From Chloroflexota bacterium (GTDB lineage Bacteria > Chloroflexota > Anaerolineae > Promineifilales > Promineifilaceae), in the NCBI GenBank assembly GCA_963169155.1, contig CAUJGI010000624.1:1-11337 (forward strand): DNA of 11,337 nt. The letters are read 5' to 3'. The stretch's first letter is position 1. The number at the start of each line of letters is the position of its first letter. The notes beneath the pieces are model-generated. The model was not told where the DNA came from, did not search any database, and worked only from the letters and a program-made list of their open reading frames with translations. A program made the position numbers and the translations under genes. Below are positions 6,724 through 11,337 of the stretch, piece by piece.

Positions 6724-6752
6724 GTAGGGGCAGGTCTGAGACCTACCCCTAC
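6724..6752. repeat. 13 bp hairpin repeat between binding-protein and permease genes
   Basis: GTAGGGGCAGGTC (6724-6736) and GACCTACCCCTAC (6740-6752) are complementary at 12 of 13 positions with a TGA loop. It fills almost the entire gap between the lipoprotein stop and the permease start, and TTT follows closely. It resembles dispersed GTAGGGGCGGGT-type palindromes. It could protect the upstream mRNA or partially terminate, lowering permease relative to binding protein. Confidence 0.7.
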
Positions 6753-6761
6753 TTTACCCTC

Positions 6762-7841
6762 ATGCAACACGTGACGACTGAAACAGAAACGGCCGTATCT
6801 CCCCCCAACCGGCAGCGACTCACCATGAGCTTGCTGGTGCTGGCACTGGTGGGCGCATTTTTACTGAGCCTATTCATCGGTTCGGTACGCATTCCGCTGG
6901 ACGAAATTTTGGGCATCCTGGTCGGCGTCACGCCCGAGCGCGAGACGTGGGCCACCATTGTGCTGAAGTTTCGGCTGCCCAAGGCGGTAACGGCCGTTCT
7001 CGCCGGATCGGCCTTAAGCGTCAGCGGGCTGCAAATGCAAACGATGTTCCGCAACCCGCTGGCCGACCCGTTTGTCTTGGGCATCAACTCTGGGGCCAGC
7101 CTGGGTGTGGCTCTGGTTGTGCTGGCCGTAGGCACCACCGGCGGTACCCTGCTGGCCGGATTCGGCTTCCTCAGCGACTTTGGCATTGTGGTGGCCGCCA
7201 GTCTGGGCGCGGGCCTGGTGCTGCTTTTGGTGCTGGGTGTGGCCCGGCGCGTCGAAACGATGACCCTGCTCATCCTGGGGCTGATGTTTGGCTATGCCAC
7301 CAGCGCCCTCGTCAGCGTGCTGCTCTACTTCAGCATTGCCGAGCGGATTCAGGCATACATCGCCTGGACCTTTGGCAGCTTTGGCGGCGTCACCTGGAGC
7401 CAGATGCAGGTGATGGCCCCCACAGTGCTGTTGGGGCTGGCCATTGCCTGGCTGTCGGCCAAGCCGCTTAACGCGCTGCTGCTGGGCGAAACGTACGCCC
7501 AAAGTTTGGGGCTGTCGGTGCGGCGCGCCCGCCTGGCGGTGCTGGTGAGCGCCTCGCTCATGTCCGGGGCGATCACCGCGTTTTGTGGGCCGATTGGCTT
7601 TGTTGGCATCGCCGTGCCGCACCTGTGTCGCAGCCTGTTTAGCACGTCTAATCACCGGCAGCTCATCCCAGCTACCATTTTGATGGGCGGCATTGTAGCC
7701 CTGCTGGCCGATTTGCTGGCCCAGCTGCCCGGCAGCCAGATCACCCTGCCGCTCAACGCCGTCACCGCGCTGTTTGGCGCGCCGGTGGTCACCTGGGTCA
7801 TTTTACGACAGCGCAATTTGCGCTCGTCCTTTGCGGGGTAA
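6762..7841 (+). CDS. FecCD/BtuC-type ABC importer permease
   Basis: A 359-residue integral membrane subunit of a type II importer, working as a homodimer with the ATPase to pass cobalamin (by context) or a similar chelate. After a short cytoplasmic tail the first helix begins near residue 22. Family signatures are FRLPKAVTAVLAGSALSVSGLQMQ at about 70-93, then FRNPLADPFVLGINSGASLG at about 96-115. GFVGIAVPHLCRSLF and the closing NAVTALFGAPVVTWVIL lie in the last quarter. Hydrophobic segments are consistent with the ten helices of the family. The ATG at 6762 has no clear Shine-Dalgarno; a hairpin repeat ends ten bases before it. The gene is the second of the riboswitch-controlled operon. Family firm, ligand by context. 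Confidence 0.9.
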   Translation: MQHVTTETETAVSPPNRQRLTMSLLVLALVGAFLLSLFIGSVRIPLDEILGILVGVTPERETWATIVLKFRLPKAVTAVLAGSALSVSGLQMQTMFRNPLADPFVLGINSGASLGVALVVLAVGTTGGTLLAGFGFLSDFGIVVAASLGAGLVLLLVLGVARRVETMTLLILGLMFGYATSALVSVLLYFSIAERIQAYIAWTFGSFGGVTWSQMQVMAPTVLLGLAIAWLSAKPLNALLLGETYAQSLGLSVRRARLAVLVSASLMSGAITAFCGPIGFVGIAVPHLCRSLFSTSNHRQLIPATILMGGIVALLADLLAQLPGSQITLPLNAVTALFGAPVVTWVILRQRNLRSSFAG

Positions 7842-7875
7842 ACGTTACAAGCCTAAATCTTTAGGCGTTATTCTT

Positions 7876-7955
7876 ACCCTCACCCCAACCCTCTCCCTGT
7901 GAGGGAGAGGGAGCCAATCCCCTCCCCCTTCCAGGGGGAGGGTTAGGGAGGGGGT
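7876..7955. repeat. C/G-rich compound inverted repeat between permease and ATPase genes
   Basis: Two adjacent hairpins are present. CCCTCTCCCT (7889-7898) pairs perfectly with AGGGAGAGGG (7902-7911) around GTG, and 7920-7928 pairs with 7934-7942 around TTCCA. The outer segments 7876-7893 and 7938-7955 are also largely complementary, so the whole can fold as a long stem or as two hairpins. One strand is nearly all pyrimidine, then purine. It looks like a REP/BIME-type dispersed element inside the operon. It is not a clean terminator because no T-run follows. Confidence 0.8.
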
Positions 7956-7976
7956 CAGATTGGTTAGGAACGAACG

Positions 7977-9017
7977 ATGTCTGTACCTATTTTACATACA
8001 GAAAATTTGTCGATTGGCTACCCGATGCGCAAGGAGCCGCCGGTGGTGGTGGCGCAGAATATCGCGGTGGGCTTGCAGCCGGGCGAGTTGGTTTGCCTGC
8101 TGGGGCCAAATGGAGCAGGCAAAAGTACCCTCATGCGCACGCTGGCGGGGATGCAGACGCCGCTGCACGGCCGTATCCGCCTCAATCAACAAGACCTCAG
8201 TGCCCTCACGGCTCGCGAGCTGGCCCGTCAGCTCAGCGTGGTGCTCACCGAGCCAATCAACGCTGGGATGCTCACGGGGTGGGAATTAGTGTCGTTGGGG
8301 CGGCACCCGTACACCAATTGGTCGGGTAACTTGACGGCGGTGGATGAAACGGCCGTAAACCAGGCCATCACCGCAGTGGGGGCCACCAACCTGGCCCACC
8401 GCCACGTCAACACCCTCAGCGACGGCGAGCGGCAAAAGATTATGATCGCCCGCGCCCTGGCGCAAGAACCAGCCATCATGCTGCTGGACGAACCAACGGC
8501 GTTCCTCGATTTGCCACGACGGGTAGAAATTATGCACATCCTGCGCCAGCTGGCGCGCAACGCGCAGTGCGCCGTGCTGCTCTCCACCCACGATCTGGAC
8601 CTGGCCCTGCGCAATGCCGACAAAATCTGGCTGCTGCCCAAAGGCGGCCGTTTGCAGGTGGGCACGCCGGAAGAGCTGGTGCTCAACGGCAGCTTTGAAG
8701 CCGCCTTCCGCGCCGACGGCGTGCAGTTTGATCCGCACACGGGTTCGTTCAAGATGGCGGTGCAGTCGGCGGGGCAGGTGGATCTGGTGGGGGAAGGGCT
8801 GTCGGCGCTGTGGACAAAGCGGGCGCTGGAGCGAGTGGGTTATGCTGTTCACGATGGGGCCAACGGCTCAGCGATGCGGATTCAGGTAGTAGCGGAGGAG
8901 GGAGAGGGCCGTACCCAATGGCACCTGGTTAAACCACAGCAAACCACCACCCATCGCTCCCTGGCCGACCTGGTGCATGACATCCAGCAAACCAGCTCAC
9001 CCCAAAATTCTGCCTAG
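7977..9017 (+). CDS. FecE/BtuD-type ABC importer ATP-binding protein
   Basis: A 346-residue cytoplasmic ATPase driving the importer. Walker A GPNGAGKS is at 43-50, and the signature is LSDGE (147-151) in place of LSGGQ, followed by RQKIMIARALAQEP. Walker B IMLLDEP is at 167-173, the D-loop at about 174-178 and the switch His205 in STHD. At the Q-loop position it reads VVLTEP (88-93), without the normal Gln. LTGWELVSLGRHPYTNW (99-115) is the coupling region typical of FecE/BtuD proteins. Residues from about 255 form a tail of roughly 90 residues beyond the usual 255-270 residue length, without a recognised domain. AGGAA lies about six bases before the ATG. A compound repeat of about 80 bp separates it from the permease gene, but strand and order point to one operon. 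Confidence 0.92.
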   Translation: MSVPILHTENLSIGYPMRKEPPVVVAQNIAVGLQPGELVCLLGPNGAGKSTLMRTLAGMQTPLHGRIRLNQQDLSALTARELARQLSVVLTEPINAGMLTGWELVSLGRHPYTNWSGNLTAVDETAVNQAITAVGATNLAHRHVNTLSDGERQKIMIARALAQEPAIMLLDEPTAFLDLPRRVEIMHILRQLARNAQCAVLLSTHDLDLALRNADKIWLLPKGGRLQVGTPEELVLNGSFEAAFRADGVQFDPHTGSFKMAVQSAGQVDLVGEGLSALWTKRALERVGYAVHDGANGSAMRIQVVAEEGEGRTQWHLVKPQQTTTHRSLADLVHDIQQTSSPQNSA

Positions 9018-9022
9018 ATTTT

Positions 9023-9041
9023 CCGTTTTCAACGGGGATTT
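9023..9041 (+). terminator. Minor terminator-like hairpin after the importer operon
   Basis: CCGTT (9023-9027) pairs with AACGG (9031-9035) around TTC, and six T follow after GGA (9036-9038). The stem is short. It lies immediately after the ATPase stop and ahead of the stronger terminator at 9051-9086. Confidence 0.4.
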
Positions 9042-9050
9042 TTTAGCCAG

Positions 9051-9086
9051 GAGTGGACCACGCGTGAAGATTGGTCCACTCTTTTT
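9051..9086 (+). terminator. Intrinsic terminator of the importer operon
   Basis: GAGTGGACCA (9051-9060) pairs perfectly with TGGTCCACTC (9072-9081) around an 11-base loop, followed by TTTTT. It acts on + strand transcripts and ends the operon seven bases before the stop of the convergent MerR gene. There is no matching T-run for - strand transcripts. Confidence 0.9.
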
Positions 9087-9092
9087 GATCGT

Positions 9093-10412
9093 TCACAACG
9101 GCCGTTCGTGCAGGTGCTCAAACCAGTGCAAAATCGGGGCAGCGCGTTTGTCCATCTCTTTTTTCACCGCTTCGTGATAAGCCGCCAGGTATTCATCCAG
9201 CGATGTTTCCGTCAGGCGGCGATGATTGTTGAGCAGTAACCCCTGCACCCAATCCAAATTGCTGCTGATCATCACCAGATCACCCAGACGCAGCGCAGCT
9301 TCAATGTTGTCGCCAAATTCATGATTGGTGTTGTTCAACAAGCTGGCAGGCATGACGGCCAGAACGGGCAAAGCGTGTAGATACGCTTCAACGGCCGCTC
9401 GTCGTTCCACAAAATGATCGTAGGCAGCCTGGTACATTTTGGGTGCTTCTTTCACTTTGTTTAGAGGCGGCGCAGACTGGATAAGCTTCTCAACGGTATG
9501 CGGCACCTTGTTTAACGCTCTGCCTAAAAAGTAACCGGGCACAGCATCCACAACCTGGGGGATATGGTTAAAAACAGCCCCACCAAAGGCCAACGGCACG
9601 CCCAGTTCTTGCAGCATTTCGGCCATCGAGAGAAGAGTGGCAGCAGCAATCAAGGTCTGCGCCGACATGACAACCACCGCGGGCTTAATTTGCTTAACGG
9701 CCGCTTCCATCCGGTCCAGCGGCACATTCGCCCCCAGGTAAACCACGTCCCACCCCTGGCGGCGCAGCATCAGGCTGACGAGCAGGCTGGAGAAGGTGTG
9801 CTGTTCTCGCGGCGGGCAGGCCACAATGATACGGCCGCTGCGTGACGCCGCCGGTAGGGCAGCCATCAGCGCCTCCATCTGGCGCAGAGCCAGAGCCGAG
9901 GCAAAATGTTCCTGCTGCACGGTGATGGTGCCTTCATACCACCCCTGGCCAATATCGGTAAGCCCCTGCTGCAACACCTCGTAGCACACGGTTTCCAGGG
10001 GGAAGAGGGCAAAAGCGCGGGCCAGCAAATGCTGTGCCTGGTATTCGTCAAACGCCAAACACGCCTCAATCCACGCCTGGCGCAGGTCATCCACCCGCTC
10101 GCCTGTGATATGGGAAAACATGGGTTCGGCAACGGCCGTTCCCGTCGAACTCAGCGGATTCTGGCCGTCGCTTTCCAGCTGCTGCCACAGCTCCACGGCA
10201 TGGCTGATGCTCATGCCTTCTTCCTGGCGCGTCACCAGCCATTTCAGCATGTCGATTTCGTACTGCGAATATAGTCGGTGCCCCCCCTGAGTGCGCTGTG
10301 GATTGGGTACGCCATAGCGCCGCTCCCAGGCGCGCAGCGTATCGGGTTTAAGGCCTGTCTCATGCACAACAACTTTCATGTTGAAGGTAGGGATTTGGTT
10401 AGTTGGGGTCAT
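9093..10412 (-). CDS. MerR-family regulator with B12-binding module (CarH/LitR-like) and extra C-terminal domain
   Basis: A 439-residue cytoplasmic regulator. Residues about 8-78 form a MerR winged helix (GLKPDTLRAWERRYGVPNPQ, then GGHRLYSQYEIDMLKWL). Residues about 105-188 form the helical cap of a methylcobalamin-type module. It contains W158 and E168-H169, an exact Wx9EH, the hallmark that contacts adenosylcobalamin in CarH. The Rossmann-like B12-binding domain (about 192-312) has His205 in REQHTFSS, the place of the ExHxxG lower-ligand motif but with Ser for Gly, and YLGANVP and FGGAVF loops. Known CarH proteins bind DNA in the dark with adenosylcobalamin and release it in light. They are about 280-300 residues; here about 125 more residues follow (see findings). 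AGGAA precedes the ATG. It faces the B12-controlled importer and diverges from a GIY-YIG gene, either of which could be its target. Confidence 0.9.
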   Translation of the reverse strand: MTPTNQIPTFNMKVVVHETGLKPDTLRAWERRYGVPNPQRTQGGHRLYSQYEIDMLKWLVTRQEEGMSISHAVELWQQLESDGQNPLSSTGTAVAEPMFSHITGERVDDLRQAWIEACLAFDEYQAQHLLARAFALFPLETVCYEVLQQGLTDIGQGWYEGTITVQQEHFASALALRQMEALMAALPAASRSGRIIVACPPREQHTFSSLLVSLMLRRQGWDVVYLGANVPLDRMEAAVKQIKPAVVVMSAQTLIAAATLLSMAEMLQELGVPLAFGGAVFNHIPQVVDAVPGYFLGRALNKVPHTVEKLIQSAPPLNKVKEAPKMYQAAYDHFVERRAAVEAYLHALPVLAVMPASLLNNTNHEFGDNIEAALRLGDLVMISSNLDWVQGLLLNNHRRLTETSLDEYLAAYHEAVKKEMDKRAAPILHWFEHLHERPL

Positions 10413-10433
10413 GGCAATTCCTAGAGTGGCGGG

Positions 10434-10491
10434 TTTATAGTCGTACTCCTGTCAAGTTTTCTCTTTCCTTGGGTCGTTATGTTAGCACGAC
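10434..10491. promoter_or_regulatory. Candidate promoter/operator region between MerR and GIY-YIG genes
   Basis: On the - strand, TATAAA (10439-10434) lies 21 bases before the MerR start, and TTGACA (10455-10450) is ten bases further up, too close for a standard pair. GTCGT occurs at 10440-10444 and 10473-10477, and its complement ACGAC at 10487-10491; the last two form an inverted repeat. TTAACA, CTAACA and TTGACA also recur on the - strand. MerR/CarH proteins usually bind such repeats over their own promoters. The exact operator is a guess. Confidence 0.35.
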
Positions 10492-10510
10492 TGTTAAGTT
10501 TTTGTCCACA

Positions 10511-10538
10511 TTTCCATTTTTTTGGCAAACGATACAAT
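10511..10538 (+). promoter_or_regulatory. Promoter of the GIY-YIG gene, probably leaderless
   Basis: TACAAT (10533-10538) has seven bases before the ATG at 10546, so transcription should begin at or next to the start codon. TTTCCA (10511-10516) gives a 16 bp spacing. No Shine-Dalgarno is present. The -10-to-ATG distance is the same as for the MalT-type gene at 949-954. Confidence 0.5.
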
Positions 10539-10545
10539 AGCCGGC

Positions 10546-11148
10546 ATGAGAACGGTCACAGTGGGGGCAATTTTGCAAAAAGAGGCGCAAAATGCGCTGG
10601 GGCATCTAATCTATGTGGTGCGGGATGAGGGGCTCATTTTTTACGTGGGGCAGTCGCGCCGCGACGTGGTGACGCGCTTCTGGGAGCACCTGCAAGCGCC
10701 CAGCAAGTTGGGTCAGCTCATCAGCCTGAATGCCCCGGCAGCGCATCAATGGTCAGTGGATTTTTATGCGCTGGCGGACTGCGCCGCGTTTGTGCGGCAA
10801 AAGTCGCTGTTTGCCTTGCAGGAGTGGCAGCATTTTGACATGGACATGGCTGAACAGGCGCTGATCCACGCGCTGTGCCCGGTGCTGAACCACGATTTTA
10901 ACGTCAAACCCACGCCGCTCCCCGCCCGCTACCTGGGACATGCGGCCCTGGGTTTGGCCAAACCGGTAACGGCCGTTTCCCCCACCACCTCCCCCCAGGA
11001 CCGCATCTGGCTCAACCGGATGAGCCTGCAGGGCTGGATCTACGAACAAACCGGCAGCCGCACCGTCTGGCGGCACCCCAGCGGCCAAACCCTCACCGAA
11101 GCGGAAATGGCCCCCTACCGGCAGGCGGGCAAGCTGCCGAATGGTTAA
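10546..11148 (+). CDS. GIY-YIG nuclease-superfamily domain protein
   Basis: A 200-residue protein with a GIY-YIG-like domain in its first two thirds. HLIYVV (20-25) stands for the GIY strand and FYVGQS (32-37) for the YIG strand. R44 with EHL (RFWEHL, 44-49) supplies the expected Arg. Glu103 (MAEQALIHAL) fits the metal-binding Glu, followed by Asn115 (CPVLNHDFN). This set matches active-site residues of GIY-YIG endonucleases, which cut DNA with one divalent metal ion. The remaining 80 residues (LNRMSLQGWIYEQTGSRTVW and after) have no domain I recognise. The ATG at 10546 is preferred to an in-frame TTG at 10522, because the TTG-initiated codons would overlap the -10 box. It is not clearly a homing endonuclease or UvrC; a stand-alone host protein is likely. 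Its stop codon lies inside the start of an AT-rich repeat. Confidence 0.75.
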   Translation: MRTVTVGAILQKEAQNALGHLIYVVRDEGLIFYVGQSRRDVVTRFWEHLQAPSKLGQLISLNAPAAHQWSVDFYALADCAAFVRQKSLFALQEWQHFDMDMAEQALIHALCPVLNHDFNVKPTPLPARYLGHAALGLAKPVTAVSPTTSPQDRIWLNRMSLQGWIYEQTGSRTVWRHPSGQTLTEAEMAPYRQAGKLPNG

Positions 11149-11217
11149 TGGTCAACGATCAATGGCCAACGGAACATCATTAATAATTGACCATTGGCAA
11201 TTCACTATTGGCAATTA
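11140..11217. repeat. AT-rich hairpin repeat, second copy of the riboswitch-insert family
   Basis: The first 24 bases match the repeat at 5088-5111 with one difference, and ATCATTAA also recurs. AATGGTCAA (11147-11155) pairs perfectly with TTGACCATT (11187-11195), and ATTGGCAATT occurs twice toward the end (11193-11202 and 11207-11216). It contains the GIY-YIG stop codon (11146-11148) and fills the gap between two convergent genes, where it might serve as a weak bidirectional terminator. Confidence 0.75.
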
Positions 11218-11337
11218 TTACGGCTCGGGCGTGGCGCACGGCGGCGGTGGGGTGAGCATGATCGTGTAGGTGTTGTTCGTTTCGTCCACTTCCGGGATTT
11301 GCTGGGCGGAATCGACCTCGGCGTTGATGGAGCCAAC
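11218..11337 (-). CDS. C-terminal fragment of a CARDB-like surface/adhesion protein (partial)
   Basis: On the - strand the frame is open from the window edge to a TAA at 11220-11218, giving the last 39 residues. The peptide includes SINAEVDSAQQIPEVDETNN, followed by TYTIML and a Pro-rich end PPPPCATPEP. The VDxxxxIPEVDETNN pattern is the end of a CARDB-type beta-sandwich repeat, common in secreted bacterial proteins. Too little is visible to state the full architecture. It is convergent with the GIY-YIG gene across the AT-rich repeat. Confidence 0.65.
   Translation of the reverse strand, partial: VGSINAEVDSAQQIPEVDETNNTYTIMLTPPPPCATPEP

Noticed and set aside
7014..7655. Open - strand frame of 213 codons, Gln/His-rich
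   Set aside because: It is antisense to the permease gene; the composition reflects the reverse of hydrophobic codons.
7876..7955. CRISPR-like or terminator reading of the hairpin array
   Set aside because: There is no regular repeat-spacer pattern and no T-run after the stems; it is a compound inverted repeat.
10522..10545. TTG start for the GIY-YIG gene
   Set aside because: Its codons overlap the TACAAT -10 box and there is no ribosome-binding site; ATG 10546 is the better start.

Overview
This 11.3 kb window is GC-rich (about 60% by eye) and has compact genes on both strands, separated by short intergenic stretches that are rich in palindromic repeats. The gene content and style suggest a Chloroflexota bacterium, probably Anaerolineae or Ardenticatenia-like. 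The pointers are a MalT-type STAND regulator, a lipoprotein with a Glu/Pro/Thr/Ala-rich linker, a CarH-like B12-binding regulator, and very frequent use of the palindrome ACGGCCGT. This assignment is an inference from style, not from a marker gene.

Left part (1-3320). An incomplete MalT/LuxR-type ATPase regulator runs leftward off the window. A probable divergent promoter region and a REP-like inverted repeat follow. Then, on the + strand, come a deoxynucleoside kinase, a GNAT acetyltransferase (separated from the kinase by an AT-rich tandem/inverted repeat) and a coiled-coil/GAF protein with its own promoter and a roughly 150 nt leader. Middle (3331-4827, - strand): a membrane-anchored alpha/beta hydrolase fused to a C-terminal zincin-like (DUF3267-type) membrane domain.

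Core (4913-9086, + strand). A good promoter leads into a cobalamin riboswitch whose peripheral stem has been enlarged by a dispersed AT-rich repeat, then an intrinsic terminator. After these come a complete type II ABC importer: substrate-binding lipoprotein, FecCD/BtuC-type permease and FecE/BtuD-type ATPase, closed by a strong terminator. The riboswitch indicates that the importer carries cobalamin or another corrinoid and is shut off when B12 is plentiful. Facing it (9093-10412, - strand) is a MerR-type regulator with a B12-binding module. It carries the CarH hallmark Wx9EH and the His of the B12-binding fold, so it is probably an adenosylcobalamin-dependent (light-sensing) repressor. It also has an unusual extra C-terminal domain. 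Uptake of B12 and a B12-dependent sensor therefore sit side by side.

Right end (10413-11337). A shared regulatory region with candidate operator repeats separates the MerR gene from a GIY-YIG domain protein, which probably has a leaderless mRNA. The window ends with a second copy of the AT-rich repeat and the C-terminal tail of a leftward gene resembling a CARDB-type surface protein. No rRNA, tRNA, CRISPR array, transposase or integrase was seen.
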